From assembly GCA_934096815.1 (NCBI GenBank), contig CAKOMY010000003.1, positions 61,336-125,335 on the forward strand: a DNA stretch of 64,000 bases, read 5' to 3'. Shown here in pieces: positions 49,698 through 59,697 of this stretch (position 1 is its first letter; each line of letters begins with the position of its first letter). The stretch is from an uncultured Bacilli bacterium. Its GTDB lineage: Bacteria; Bacillota_I; Bacilli_A; RF39; UBA660. The position numbers were made by a program, and so were the translations under genes. The notes beneath the pieces are model-generated. The model had not been told where the DNA came from. It did not search any database and saw only the letters and a list, made by a program, of their open reading frames with translations.

Positions 49698-52256
49698 ATG
49701 GAAAAAATAATTCTGGTTGATGGAAATAATCTAATATTTAGAAGTTATTATGCAACTGCAGCATCTGGTAATTTAATGGTTAATAGTAAGAATTATCCTA
49801 CTAATGCATTGTATGGTTTTACTAATATGATTAATAAAATAATAGAAGAAGAAAAGCCTACTTATATGGCAGTTGCTTATGACATAGGAAAAAACTTTAG
49901 ACATGAAAAATATAAAGAATATAAAGCTGGAAGAAGTGCTACTCCTAATGAATTAATAATTCAATTAAATAAATCTAAAGAATTATTAGATGCAATGGGA
50001 ATTAAACATATTGAATTATCTAATTATGAAGCAGATGATATAATTGGAACTTTAAGTAAAATGGCTTTAGATGATAAAAATTTTATTGCAACTGTTATTT
50101 CTTCAGATAAAGATTTATTACAATTAATTAATGAAGAGGTAGAAGTAAAATTATTAAAAAGTAAAGATTATATTAGATATACTAAAGAAAAGTTTATTGA
50201 AGATTATGGAATTGATCCTATTAGGATGATAGATTTAAAAGCATTAATGGGAGATTCATCAGATAATGTACCAGGCGTTAAAGGAATAGGTGAGAAAACA
50301 GCGCTTAAATTATTACAACAATATGATACAGTTGAAGAAATATATAATAATATAGATTCTATTAAAGGTGCTACACATGATAAACTTCTTAATGATAAAG
50401 ATAGTGCATTTTTTTGTAAAGATATATGTACAATATGTTTAGAAGCACCGATAAAGGAAAGCTTAATTGATTGCAAATATTTAGGTCCTGATAATGAAAA
50501 ATTGATAGAAATATATAAAGAATTAGAGTTTTTTTCACTTTTAAAAAAGATGGATGTAAAACAAGAAAGTACTAAATCAAATTATAAAGTTTTAGAATCA
50601 GTTACTGAAATTAATAAAAATAATAATATTGCTTATTATATTGAATGTGATAATGAAAATTATCACGATGCTAAAATACTTGGTATGGGTATATATGATG
50701 GGGATAATTTATTTTTTGTTAGAACAGAAATGATTAATGAATGTTTAGATTATATAAAAGATAATGAAAAATATACTTATGATTTAAAAAAGAATATTAA
50801 TTTACTTAATAATATAAATTTAAATACAACATTTGATTTAATGATTGCTGCTTATTTACTTAATTATCAAATAAAAGAGGATTTAAGTGTTCTTATGAAT
50901 AAAGAAGGAATATATATTCCGTTTTATCATGACGCTATTAAGGATGTTAATAATATAGAGAATGAGATTACTTTAAAAGCAAAATATATTTATGAACAAA
51001 ATAGGAGATTTATTAGTGAATTAGAACAAGAAGAAATGTTAGATTTATTTAATAATGTGGAAATGCCTTTAGTAACAATTCTTGCCAAAATGGAATTAAA
51101 TGGAATTATATGTGATCAAAATATTTTATCTTCTCTTCAAAAAGATATGGATAAAAATATAAATGATATAGCTAAAAAAATATATGCAGTATGTGGAGAA
51201 GAATTTAATATAAATAGTCCTATACAGTTAGGAGTAGTATTATTTGAACATATGAATTTACCATGTACACATAAAAAGAATAAAACTAATAGATACAATA
51301 CTGATGCTGCAACTATTTTAAAATTATCTAAAACTATTCCTGAATTAAAATTAATAATAGATTATCGTAATTTAATTAAATTAAATAGTACATATTTAGA
51401 AGGACTAAAAGATTATATTAAAGAGGATGGAAAAATTCATACAATATATAAACAAGCTTTAACTAGAACTGGTAGATTATCAAGTTTAGATCCTAATATG
51501 CAAAATATTCCATCTAAAAAAGAAGATGGTAAATTAGTTAAAAAAGCATTTTTGCCGGAGTATGATTTATTTTTAAGTACTGATTATTCACAAATTGAAT
51601 TAAGGGTACTTGCTCATTTATCTGGTTCAAAAGAATTAATTAATGCTTTTAATAATAATATAGATATTCATAAGCAAGTTGCAAGTGATATATTTGGTGT
51701 TCCTATTGATGAGGTAAGTTCTTTACAAAGAAGTAAAGCAAAAGCAGTTGTGTTTGGAATAGTTTATGGAATAAGTAGTTTTGGTTTAAGTGAAAATTTA
51801 CAAATTAGACCGACTGAAGCTAAAGAATTAATAGAAAAATTTAATGAAATGTATCCTGGAGTTAAAGAATATATGGATAACGTTGTTAAAGATGCATATG
51901 CAAATGGCTTTGTGAGAACATTATTTAATCGTAAAAGAAATATAGATGAGTTAACTAATAAGAATTATTTAATAAGACAAAGTGGTGAAAGAATAGCTAT
52001 GAATACACCAATTCAAGGAACAAGTGCTGATATTTTAAAAATGGCTATGATTAAAATAGATAAAGAAATGAATAAACATAAATTAAAATCTAAGATGTTG
52101 TTACAAGTACATGATGAATTAATATTTGATTGTTTAGAAAGTGAAAAAGACTTGCTTACTAAAATTGTTAAAGATGCAATGGAAAATACGGTTAAATTAG
52201 ATGTTGATTTAAAGGCTAGTTTGGATTTTGGTTCTACTTGGTATGATACTAAATAA
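49698..52256 (+). CDS. polA: DNA polymerase I
   Basis: An 852-residue enzyme of repair and Okazaki-fragment processing. Residues 1-280 are the 5'-3' exonuclease (ILVDGNNLIFRSYYATAA, YEADDIIGTL, DSSDNVPGVKGIGEKTA). The 3'-5' exonuclease region (about 290-440) is degenerate: the first acidic motif is replaced by YYIECDNEN, although FDLMIAAYLLN remains. The polymerase domain follows with YNTDAATILKL, TDYSQIELRVLAHLSG and QVHDELIFD. Loss of proofreading is common in Firmicutes PolA. Start ATG 49698 follows TTGGAGATGATG. Confidence 0.96.
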   Translation: MEKIILVDGNNLIFRSYYATAASGNLMVNSKNYPTNALYGFTNMINKIIEEEKPTYMAVAYDIGKNFRHEKYKEYKAGRSATPNELIIQLNKSKELLDAMGIKHIELSNYEADDIIGTLSKMALDDKNFIATVISSDKDLLQLINEEVEVKLLKSKDYIRYTKEKFIEDYGIDPIRMIDLKALMGDSSDNVPGVKGIGEKTALKLLQQYDTVEEIYNNIDSIKGATHDKLLNDKDSAFFCKDICTICLEAPIKESLIDCKYLGPDNEKLIEIYKELEFFSLLKKMDVKQESTKSNYKVLESVTEINKNNNIAYYIECDNENYHDAKILGMGIYDGDNLFFVRTEMINECLDYIKDNEKYTYDLKKNINLLNNINLNTTFDLMIAAYLLNYQIKEDLSVLMNKEGIYIPFYHDAIKDVNNIENEITLKAKYIYEQNRRFISELEQEEMLDLFNNVEMPLVTILAKMELNGIICDQNILSSLQKDMDKNINDIAKKIYAVCGEEFNINSPIQLGVVLFEHMNLPCTHKKNKTNRYNTDAATILKLSKTIPELKLIIDYRNLIKLNSTYLEGLKDYIKEDGKIHTIYKQALTRTGRLSSLDPNMQNIPSKKEDGKLVKKAFLPEYDLFLSTDYSQIELRVLAHLSGSKELINAFNNNIDIHKQVASDIFGVPIDEVSSLQRSKAKAVVFGIVYGISSFGLSENLQIRPTEAKELIEKFNEMYPGVKEYMDNVVKDAYANGFVRTLFNRKRNIDELTNKNYLIRQSGERIAMNTPIQGTSADILKMAMIKIDKEMNKHKLKSKMLLQVHDELIFDCLESEKDLLTKIVKDAMENTVKLDVDLKASLDFGSTWYDTK

Positions 52257-52279
52257 TTATAAAATAAACTTGGTTTAGT

Positions 52280-52304
52280 AAAAAACTATTTAGATAGTTT
52301 TTTT
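52280..52304 (+). terminator. Intrinsic terminator
   Basis: AAAAAACTAT-TTAG-ATAGTTTTTT, 24 nt past the polA stop. Confidence 0.75.
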
Positions 52305-52345
52305 CTTTTAAAAATTATGTTAATATACAAATGGAGTTGATTTAA

Positions 52346-54061
52346 ATGAACTTAGTATTAAAAATAAATGAAATAATTAAAGAACTTGGCTATGATGAAG
52401 CACCAGAAGTATCTGTTAGTAATAGACCAGATATAAGTGATTATCAATATAATGGAGCTTTTAAACTTGCTAAAATAATGCATAAAAGTCCAATGATTAT
52501 AGCGGATGAAATAGTTAGTAAATTAAAAGATAATGATATGTTTAAAGAAGTATCCAATGTTAATGGATTTATAAATATAACTTTATCAGATAAAGCTTTA
52601 ATAGATTATCTTAATGAAATAGTTAATAATTTTGATATAAATACTTTTAAAATAAATACTGATGAAACTATTTTCTTAGATTATGGTGGAGCAAATGTTG
52701 CTAAAGCTCTTCATGCTGGACACTTAAGAAGTCCTAATATTGGAGAAGCTTTAAAAAGATTATGTGAAGCAGTTGGTTATAAAACAATAAGTGATGTTCA
52801 TTATGGTGATTGGGGTAGACCTATGGGATTAATTATTTGTGAAATTAAACATAGATACCCTAATTTAGATTTCTTTAATCCTAATTTAGATAGTTATCCA
52901 AAAGAATCACCAGTTACTTTAGAAGATTTATATGATATTTATCCATTAGCAAGCGCTAAAGCTAAAGAAGATGAAGAATATTTAAATGAAGCTAGAGAAC
53001 TAACTGTAAGATTACAAAAGAAAGAAAAAGGAATCTATGATTTATATAAAGCTTTTACTAAATTATCAATTTTAGATATTGAAGATATTTACAAAAAACT
53101 TAATTGTACTTTTGATTTATATGAAGGTGAAAGAGATGCCGATGATTATATTGAAGATGTTTTAACAGTTACTAAACCTTTTACAACCATTTCTAACGGA
53201 GCAACTATTATTGATGTTAAAGAAGAAACTGATAAAAAAGAAATACCACCTGTAATGTTATTAAAAAGTGATGGTGGAGTACTTTATGATACAACTGAAC
53301 TAGCAACTCTTTATTCAAGAATTAAAAGATTTAAGGCATCAAAATATTTTTATTTAACTGATGTAAGACAAGAACTACATTTTGTTGAAGCCTTTAGAGC
53401 TGCTTATAAAACGGGAATCGTGCCTAAAGATATAAGCTTAGAATGGTTTGGTTTTGGAACACTTAATGGACCAGATGGAAAGCCATTTAAAACTAGAGAT
53501 GGTGGTATCATGTCTTTAAGAGAATTAATCAGTATTGTTAAAACCGAAACAAGAAAAGTAATTAAAGATAATATCAAAGAAGAAGATAAAGATGATTTAG
53601 CTGAAGTTTTAGCTATTGCTGCTATTAAATATGCTGATTTACTTCCTAATCGTACTAGTGATTATGTATTTGATCCTATTAAATTTAGTGATATAAATGG
53701 TAAAACAGGACCATACATTTTATATAGTACAGTTAGAATGAAAAGTTTATTAAGTAAAAGTAATTTAAAATATAACAAATATTATAAGATAAACACTAAA
53801 GAAGAAAGAGATATTCTAATTAATATTATTAAATTAAGAAGTGTTATTGAAAAATCATTTAATATGAGAAGTTTAAATGAAATATGTGAATATATTTATA
53901 AATTAACTTCATCATTTAATGCTTTCTATTCAAATCACGAAGTATTAACTGAGAAAGATGAATGCATTAAAGAAAGCTATTTAACTTTAATAAATGAAGT
54001 ATATAAAATTAATAAATATTTACTTAATATTTTAGCTATCACTTTACCAGATAAAATTTAA
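52346..54061 (+). CDS. argS: Arginyl-tRNA synthetase
   Basis: A 571-residue class I synthetase. The HIGH-type motif is HAGH in GGANVAKALHAGHLRSPNIG (residues about 114-133). The C-terminal part has TRDGGIMSLRELISIV (near 388) and the helical anticodon-binding domain ending ILAITLPDKI. An N-terminal Add-1 domain covers residues 1-100. ArgRS lacks a standard KMSKS in many species, as here. ATG 52346 follows GGAGTTGAT. tgt follows 10 nt later, so both are probably one operon. Confidence 0.95.
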   Translation: MNLVLKINEIIKELGYDEAPEVSVSNRPDISDYQYNGAFKLAKIMHKSPMIIADEIVSKLKDNDMFKEVSNVNGFINITLSDKALIDYLNEIVNNFDINTFKINTDETIFLDYGGANVAKALHAGHLRSPNIGEALKRLCEAVGYKTISDVHYGDWGRPMGLIICEIKHRYPNLDFFNPNLDSYPKESPVTLEDLYDIYPLASAKAKEDEEYLNEARELTVRLQKKEKGIYDLYKAFTKLSILDIEDIYKKLNCTFDLYEGERDADDYIEDVLTVTKPFTTISNGATIIDVKEETDKKEIPPVMLLKSDGGVLYDTTELATLYSRIKRFKASKYFYLTDVRQELHFVEAFRAAYKTGIVPKDISLEWFGFGTLNGPDGKPFKTRDGGIMSLRELISIVKTETRKVIKDNIKEEDKDDLAEVLAIAAIKYADLLPNRTSDYVFDPIKFSDINGKTGPYILYSTVRMKSLLSKSNLKYNKYYKINTKEERDILINIIKLRSVIEKSFNMRSLNEICEYIYKLTSSFNAFYSNHEVLTEKDECIKESYLTLINEVYKINKYLLNILAITLPDKI

Positions 54062-54071
54062 AGGAGTATAT

Positions 54072-55187
54072 ATGAAAATAGAATATACATTAATTAAAAA
54101 AGATAAAAATTGTAATGCTAGATTAGGTAAAATTAAAACTAATTATGGTGAATATGAAACTCCAATGTTTATGCCAGTAGGTACTCAAGCTACCGTTAAA
54201 ACATTATCTCCCGAGGAATTAAAAGAAATAGATTGTGGTATAATTCTTGCTAATACCTATCATTTATGGTTAAGACCTGGCGAGACCGTAATAGATCATG
54301 CCGGTGGATTACATAAATTTATGAATTGGAATGGACCAATCTTAACTGATTCCGGTGGATTTCAAGTATTTAGTTTAGCTAAAAGAAAAGATATAACTGA
54401 AGAAGGAGTTAAGTTTAAAAATCAATACAATGGTGATGCTTTACTTTTAACTCCCGAAAAATCAATTGAAATTCAAAACAAATTAGATAGCGATATTGCT
54501 ATGAGTTTTGATGAATGCATTGGTTATCCTGCAACCTATGATTATTGTAAACAAAGTGTTGAAAGAACTCTTAGATGGGCTAAAAGAGGAAAAGATGTTT
54601 TTAATAATGAAAGACAAAGCTTATTTGGGATAGTACAAGGTGGCGAATATGAAGAATTACGTAAACATTGTGCTGAAGAATTAACCAAAATGGATTTTGA
54701 TGGCTATTCAATTGGTGGTACAAGTGTAGGTGAGGATAAACCAACAATGTATAAAATGGTTGAAATGAGTACTAAATATTTACCAGAAAATAAGGTTAGA
54801 TATTTAATGGGTGTTGGTGATCCAATTGACTTAGTTGAAAATGTTATGCGTGGTATTGACATCTTCGACTGTGTTTCGCCAACTAGACTTGCAAGACATG
54901 GCCATGCCTTAACAAAATATGGCAAAATAAATATTAAAAACGCCAAATATAAAGAAGATTTTACACCAATTAGTAGTGAATGTAATTGTTATGCATGTAA
55001 ACATTATACTAAGGCTTATATTAAACATTTAATTAACTCAGATGAAACATTTGGAGCTAGACTTTTATCTATTCACAATATTAATTACCTAGTTAATTTA
55101 ACTAAAGAAATGAGAGAAGCAATAAAAGAAGACCGTATGTTAGAATTCAGAGAGCAATTTATTAAGGATTATTATGGCGATAAATAA
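54072..55187 (+). CDS. tgt: Queuine tRNA-ribosyltransferase
   Basis: A 371-residue TIM-barrel enzyme that swaps guanine-34 of tRNA for a queuosine precursor. The active-site Asp region is ILTDSGGFQVFSLAKR (near 92-107), the second catalytic Asp is in IFDCVSPTRLARHG (near 260-273), and the zinc site is CNCYACKHYTKAYIKHL near 298-314. AAGGAGTATAT precedes the start. It overlaps the following gene by 14 nt. Confidence 0.96.
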   Translation: MKIEYTLIKKDKNCNARLGKIKTNYGEYETPMFMPVGTQATVKTLSPEELKEIDCGIILANTYHLWLRPGETVIDHAGGLHKFMNWNGPILTDSGGFQVFSLAKRKDITEEGVKFKNQYNGDALLLTPEKSIEIQNKLDSDIAMSFDECIGYPATYDYCKQSVERTLRWAKRGKDVFNNERQSLFGIVQGGEYEELRKHCAEELTKMDFDGYSIGGTSVGEDKPTMYKMVEMSTKYLPENKVRYLMGVGDPIDLVENVMRGIDIFDCVSPTRLARHGHALTKYGKINIKNAKYKEDFTPISSECNCYACKHYTKAYIKHLINSDETFGARLLSIHNINYLVNLTKEMREAIKEDRMLEFREQFIKDYYGDK

Positions 55188-55470
55188 AAAAGGTTTAATA
55201 ATTATAATTGTTTTAATTGTTTTATTTATTATTGGTGCAATTAAAGTTTATCAAAATCATGTTGATAGATTATATTTAGTTCTTAATAATGAAATTAAAG
55301 AATCAGCTAAAAAGTGCTTTTTAGAGAAAAACTGTGAAGGTGAAATAACGTTAGGAGATTTAGCAAGTAAAGGTTACGTTGGCGTTTTAGTTGATCCTGT
55401 AACTAAAGAAGAAGTTAGTAAAGATAAATGTTTAAAATATGAAAATAATGAAGTAGTGTTTTGCAATTAA
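55174..55470 (+). CDS. Small membrane-anchored protein after tgt
   Basis: A 98-residue protein with a single N-terminal hydrophobic segment (residues about 8-24, LIIIIVLIVLFIIGAIKV) after MAINKKG, and a soluble part with three or four Cys (KKCFLEKNCEGEI, KDKCLKYEN, VFCN). The KKG plus hydrophobic start resembles a pilin but lacks Glu5, so it is not called a prepilin. Its ATG lies inside the tgt end (14-nt overlap), with AAGGATT as the ribosome site. Cysteines suggest disulphides outside the cell. Confidence 0.7.
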   Translation: MAINKKGLIIIIVLIVLFIIGAIKVYQNHVDRLYLVLNNEIKESAKKCFLEKNCEGEITLGDLASKGYVGVLVDPVTKEEVSKDKCLKYENNEVVFCN

Positions 55471-55577
55471 GATAATTCTATTAATTTAGGACTATCTTTT
55501 TTGTAAAGTTTAAGTAAATAAATAAGAATAAAAATTATTATTATAACAAATTATGATATATCTATTCTAGAGAGTAA

Positions 55578-57746
55578 GTGATAATTTTGGATAAAGAAAC
55601 AGTAAATGCCTGGATAGACATGATATCTAAAGTTTATGTTAATCTTCATAACAGCCAAAGAGTATTAAATTCATCAAACAAATCGGATAAAAAAAGGGAA
55701 AGAATAATTAAATATTTTAATCGATTAGAAGAAGTGCATAATAAAGTATCAAAAACTAAAAGTGAAGCAGGTGAAAAGCTTCTTAAAAATTTTTATTATG
55801 ACTTATATGTTATAAAACCAGAAAATATTCCTGAATCATATTTTAATAATCAAATCGAACTTGCTAGAGAAAGAGGTTATGGCAACATAATATTATCTAA
55901 TAAAGATAAAGAAAGAATGATTAAACAGGTTATTGATGATCAAAAAGAAACATTAGATAAATGGATCGAATATTTTTTATATGATGAAGAAAGTTCATGC
56001 TATGAAATGTGGGAAAAATATTGGATATTTCAAGGTTTACAAACTTTAGGTAAATATGATAAAGAAACATATAAATTTAGCAAAAGAGATAACACAACTG
56101 TATATCCATTTCCACCAGTCGAAAGAGAATATATTTTTACAACTTTAAAATTAATGGAAGATTTTCTAAAAGATAAAACAACTGAAGATGAAATAAAAAA
56201 TGCTTTAGAAGCAGGTAACTTTAAATTATTATATGAATATGTAATTAAACAAAGTATGCTTAGAGGAGAAAAACAAAGTAGTAGTACTTCTGGCAAATGG
56301 ATTAAATATGAGCAAGGTAGTGATTACAATATTTTAAGAAATTCACTTCAAGGTTACTATACAGGATGGTGTACTGCGGCAGGCGAAAACTTTGCTAAAG
56401 ACCAACTTGCCAATGGTGATTTTTATGTATATTACACTTTAGACGATAATGGAGAAGCTAAAGTACCAAGAATCGCAATTAGAATGGATGGAAGTACTAA
56501 AATTGGTGAAATAAGAGGAATAGCCGATAACCAAAATATGGAGCCGGAAATGATGCCTATATTAGAAGAAAAATTAAATGAATTTCCTGATCGAGAAAAA
56601 TATTATAAAAAAGAGAGTGATATGAAATTACTTACTTTAATTGATAAAAAAGTAAATAAGAATATTGAATTAAGCTTAGATGAAATAAAATTTTTATATG
56701 AAATGGATAATGAAATTGAAGGATTTGGCTATGAAAAAGATCCAAGAATACAAGAAATTCAAAATAAACGAAACCAGAAAAAAGATTGTGCATTAATATA
56801 TAACATAAGTGAAGATGAAGTTGCATTATCACAAGGTGAATGGCGCAAAAATCCCAAACAATATAAAGTTTTACTATCTAGTTTAATGTTAGATCATTTA
56901 ACAAGTGCAGATGGACTTACTCTTCCAAAAATAATATATGGTAGCTTGCATTTAAATGTCTTAACCGATGCAAAAAACCTAACTTTGCCAAAAAATGTTC
57001 ATGGAAGTTTATATTTAAATCATTTAACTACTGTTGAAGAATTAATATTACCAGAAAAAATAGGAAAGCATCTGCATTTAAACAGATTAACTAATGCAGA
57101 AAATTTAATTTTACCAAAAACCGTTGGTGGAAGTGTATATTTACGATATTTAAAAAATGTTAAACAATTAACTTTGCCAGAAATAGTAGGTGAAAATTTA
57201 TATTTAGATATTTTAGTAAGTTTAGAAAAACTTATTTTTCCGAAAACTATTGGTGGAAGTTTATATATGTTCAATTTTACTAATGCAAAAGAACTTATTT
57301 TACCGAAAACCGTTGGCGGAAGCGTTTTTTTAGACAAATTAATCAGTGCCGAAAAGCTTGTCTTGCCAGAAACAGTAGGTGAGATTTTAATGCTAAGTAG
57401 TTTAATCAGTATTAAAGGTATAAAATTACCAAAGATAGTAAATGATAGTTTATATTTAGATAAAATAACAAGTGTAGAAGATTTGATATTACCCAAAAGA
57501 ATAAGTAAAATATTATGCTTAAGAAGTTTAACCAGTGCTGAAGGATTGATTCTTCCGCAATTTGTTGGAGGTTATATTGATTTAATGAATTTACAATCTC
57601 CTAAAGGATTAAAATTACCTTATGGATTTAATTTAAACAGATTAAAATGTTCTGAATATGTAAAGAATGAAATATTAAAAAATCCTGAAGAATATTATAT
57701 GGAACCATCAATTGTTGAAGAAAAAGAAACACTTAAAAGAAAATAA
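55578..57746 (+). CDS. Protein with twelve 21-residue leucine-rich-like repeats
   Basis: A 722-residue cytoplasmic protein without signal peptide. Residues 1-210 are helical and charged. Residues about 255-345 form a conserved-looking domain with GYYTGWCTAAGENFAKDQL, FYVYYTLDDNG, PRIAIRMDG and IGEIRG. From about residue 436 to 687, a regular 21-residue unit repeats about twelve times with consensus LT-A--LILP--VGGSLYLN, suggestive of a solenoid. Start: GTG 55578 or TTG 55587; AGAGAG and GTGAT support either. The WC-type domain resembles those of phage- or conjugative-element proteins (PcfJ-like), but identity is not established. Confidence 0.75.
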   Translation: MIILDKETVNAWIDMISKVYVNLHNSQRVLNSSNKSDKKRERIIKYFNRLEEVHNKVSKTKSEAGEKLLKNFYYDLYVIKPENIPESYFNNQIELARERGYGNIILSNKDKERMIKQVIDDQKETLDKWIEYFLYDEESSCYEMWEKYWIFQGLQTLGKYDKETYKFSKRDNTTVYPFPPVEREYIFTTLKLMEDFLKDKTTEDEIKNALEAGNFKLLYEYVIKQSMLRGEKQSSSTSGKWIKYEQGSDYNILRNSLQGYYTGWCTAAGENFAKDQLANGDFYVYYTLDDNGEAKVPRIAIRMDGSTKIGEIRGIADNQNMEPEMMPILEEKLNEFPDREKYYKKESDMKLLTLIDKKVNKNIELSLDEIKFLYEMDNEIEGFGYEKDPRIQEIQNKRNQKKDCALIYNISEDEVALSQGEWRKNPKQYKVLLSSLMLDHLTSADGLTLPKIIYGSLHLNVLTDAKNLTLPKNVHGSLYLNHLTTVEELILPEKIGKHLHLNRLTNAENLILPKTVGGSVYLRYLKNVKQLTLPEIVGENLYLDILVSLEKLIFPKTIGGSLYMFNFTNAKELILPKTVGGSVFLDKLISAEKLVLPETVGEILMLSSLISIKGIKLPKIVNDSLYLDKITSVEDLILPKRISKILCLRSLTSAEGLILPQFVGGYIDLMNLQSPKGLKLPYGFNLNRLKCSEYVKNEILKNPEEYYMEPSIVEEKETLKRK
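56885..57640 (+). repeat. 63-nt coding tandem repeats (12 units)
   Basis: The DNA that encodes the 21-residue units: LP at a fixed place, then GGS-L-YL. Units keep similar base patterns such as TTACCAAAAACCGTTGGTGG but have diverged, so this is an old tandem duplication rather than a recent one. Confidence 0.8.
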
Positions 57747-57830
57747 TAGGAAAATATTTAAATGATATATAATTAAAAAAATTATTAGCTTAAAATGCCG
57801 AAAAAATACTAAAAAACCTAAATTAAACCC

Positions 57831-57859
57831 TTGTAATTTAGGTATTCTTTTGGTATAAT
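57831..57859 (+). promoter_or_regulatory. Promoter of rplS
   Basis: TTGTAA (57831-57836), a 17-nt spacer and TATAAT (57854-57859). Confidence 0.7.
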
Positions 57860-57865
57860 CAAAAT

Positions 57866-57946
57866 GCTTTTGGAAGAAAAAGCTCCTATAATCCGCTATA
57901 TTTATATATGATTATCAGTGAAATATATTATGAAAGGACGTGCTTT
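57866..57946 (+). promoter_or_regulatory. rplS leader (L19-type)
   Basis: The transcript leader begins with GCTTTT-GGAAGA-AAAAGC, a small hairpin, and runs to the rplS start. Firmicutes rplS genes often carry a short structured leader; this is compatible, but no defining motif was verified. Confidence 0.4.
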
Positions 57947-58285
57947 ATGGATTTAATCGCTAAGATTAATAATAAACAAATTAAATCTAATATTCCTGAA
58001 TTTAGAGTTGGAGATATCGTTAGAGTTGATTTGTGGATTAAAGAAGGTAAAAAAGAAAGAATTCAAGCATTCGAAGGAATTGTAACAAGTATTAAAGGTG
58101 GTAAGGTTTCTAAGAGATTTACTGTTAGAAAGAAATCAGGAAGTGTTGTTGTTAAGAGAATATTTGCTGTTAATTCACCATTAATTGATAAAATTACAGT
58201 TGTTAAGAAAGGAAAAGTTAGAAGAGCTAAACTTCATTTCCTTGATGATATGCTTAAAGAATTTAAAGTTAAAGAAAGAAATTAA
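57947..58285 (+). CDS. rplS: 50S ribosomal protein L19
   Basis: A 112-residue ribosomal protein at the 30S-50S interface: MDLIAKINNKQIKSNIPEFR, FEGIVTSIKGGKVSKRFTVR and KVRRAKLHFL are typical. ATG 57947 with GAAAGGACG 10 nt upstream gives the usual length. The upstream in-frame ATG at 57908 would add 13 residues in the leader and is rejected. Confidence 0.96.
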   Translation: MDLIAKINNKQIKSNIPEFRVGDIVRVDLWIKEGKKERIQAFEGIVTSIKGGKVSKRFTVRKKSGSVVVKRIFAVNSPLIDKITVVKKGKVRRAKLHFLDDMLKEFKVKERN

Positions 58286-58297
58286 TCTTTCTTTTTT
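58270..58297 (+). terminator. Terminator-like hairpin overlapping the rplS stop
   Basis: AAAGAAAGA-AATTAA-TCTTTCTTT followed by TTT. Confidence 0.6.
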
Positions 58298-58341
58298 CTT
58301 TGCTCTAATTTATAATATTTATAGAATAGAGAGTGTATATA

Positions 58342-59562
58342 ATGAATATGTTAGATATTATAACTAAAAAGAAAAATAAAGAAGTTTTAACTCATGAAGA
58401 ACTATATTATGCTTTTAATGGTTATTTAAATAAAGAAATACCTGATTATCAAATGACTTCATTATTAATGGCTATTGTTATTAATGGACTTACTTTTGAA
58501 GAAACCTTTGATTTAACTAAAATATTTATTGATAGCGGGGAAACATTTAAATTTGATAAAAAAGTTTGCGATAAACATTCAACTGGAGGTATAGGCGATA
58601 CCGTAACATTAGTTGCTATTCCTATACTTGGGGCGTTAAATATTCCGGTAGTTAAAATGAGTGGTAGAGGACTAGGGATAACTGGAGGAACTATTGATAA
58701 GTTAGAATCTATTCCTGGATTTAATGTTAATTTAACTAAAGAAGATTATTATAATAATTTAGATAAAATAGGTATTGTAGTTGGTGCTCAAACTAATGAT
58801 TTAGTACCACTTGATAAAGTTATTTATGCGTTACGTGATGTCTCTGGAACAACAGAAAGTATCCCTCTTATTGCTTCAAGTATTATGAGTAAAAAAATTG
58901 CTTGTGGAGCAGATTATATTTTAATTGATGTTAAATGGGGTAGTGGTGCTTTAGTTAAAACTAAAGAAGCCGCTGAAGTATTATCAAATTATTTAATAGA
59001 AATTGGTAAGAGATTTAATAGACAAGTTAAGACAATTATTTCCGATATGAATGAGCCATTATCAACATGCATAGGTAACGCCTTAGAGGTAGAAGAAGCT
59101 ATAAATGTTTTAAAAGGAGAAAAAAATAAATTAAGAGAAACATCTTTAGAAGTAGCCGGAAATTTAGCAAGTATGTATTTAAATATTTCTTATGAAGAAG
59201 CATATAATCGTGCAAGTGAAGTATTAGATAATAATAAAGCCTATGAAATGTTTAAAACATGGATATCAAATCAAGGTGGAGATTTATCAAAACTTAAGAT
59301 TAGCGATAAAGTTATCTTAATTAAATCTAACCAAGATGGAATAATTAGTCATATTAACGCTTTAAAAGTTGGAGAGTTATCAGTTAAATTAGGAGCTGGT
59401 AGAATAACTAAAGATTCTAAAATTGATTATAGTGTTGGTATTAAATTATTAAAACAATCGGGTGATTTAGTTAAAAAAGATGATATAATTGCTAAGTTAT
59501 ATGTTAATGATCTAAATATCAAATTAACTAAAGATGATATAAATTTTTATAGTGTAAAATAG
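58342..59562 (+). CDS. pdp: Pyrimidine-nucleoside phosphorylase
   Basis: A 406-residue enzyme that phosphorolyses uridine, thymidine or deoxyuridine to base and (deoxy)ribose 1-phosphate. The phosphate-binding signature KHSTGGIGDTVTL (near 79-91) and the family pattern MSGRGLGITGGTIDKLESIP (near 107-126) are complete. The C-terminal barrel-sandwich domain ends near 406. Length is short compared with the 430-440 of Bacillus Pdp. ATG 58342 follows GAGAG by 8 nt. It shows no link to other nucleoside genes here. Confidence 0.93.
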   Translation: MNMLDIITKKKNKEVLTHEELYYAFNGYLNKEIPDYQMTSLLMAIVINGLTFEETFDLTKIFIDSGETFKFDKKVCDKHSTGGIGDTVTLVAIPILGALNIPVVKMSGRGLGITGGTIDKLESIPGFNVNLTKEDYYNNLDKIGIVVGAQTNDLVPLDKVIYALRDVSGTTESIPLIASSIMSKKIACGADYILIDVKWGSGALVKTKEAAEVLSNYLIEIGKRFNRQVKTIISDMNEPLSTCIGNALEVEEAINVLKGEKNKLRETSLEVAGNLASMYLNISYEEAYNRASEVLDNNKAYEMFKTWISNQGGDLSKLKISDKVILIKSNQDGIISHINALKVGELSVKLGAGRITKDSKIDYSVGIKLLKQSGDLVKKDDIIAKLYVNDLNIKLTKDDINFYSVK

Positions 59563-59583
59563 GAGATAAGTCCTATTTTTATT
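59557..59583 (+). terminator. Intrinsic terminator
   Basis: AAATAGGA-GATAAG-TCCTATTT followed by TTATTTT, overlapping the stop of the phosphorylase gene. Confidence 0.75.
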
Positions 59584-59643
59584 TTGATGAAATATAGTTT
59601 TAAATAAGCACTAATTTAAATTTAAAAAATAACTTAAAAACTA

Positions 59644-59671
59644 TTTACGAAAAAAAATATTATGCTATAAT
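59644..59671 (+). promoter_or_regulatory. Promoter of lon
   Basis: TTTACG (59644-59649), a 16-nt spacer and TATAAT (59666-59671). Confidence 0.6.
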
Positions 59672-59697
59672 AAATTACATATTCAGGAGGTGCAAAA

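Noticed and set aside
55174..55250. Prepilin signal in the small protein after tgt
   Set aside because: MAINKKGL has the KKG start but no Glu at mature position 5 and no FTL[VI]E pattern.
57020..57496. Minus-strand 158-codon frame opposite the repeat protein
   Set aside because: It arises from the regular 63-nt repeats read backwards and has no ribosome site or independent support.
56885..57640. CRISPR-like array from the regular 63-nt repeats
   Set aside because: The repeats are coding, in frame, divergent and without spacers, so they are protein repeats.
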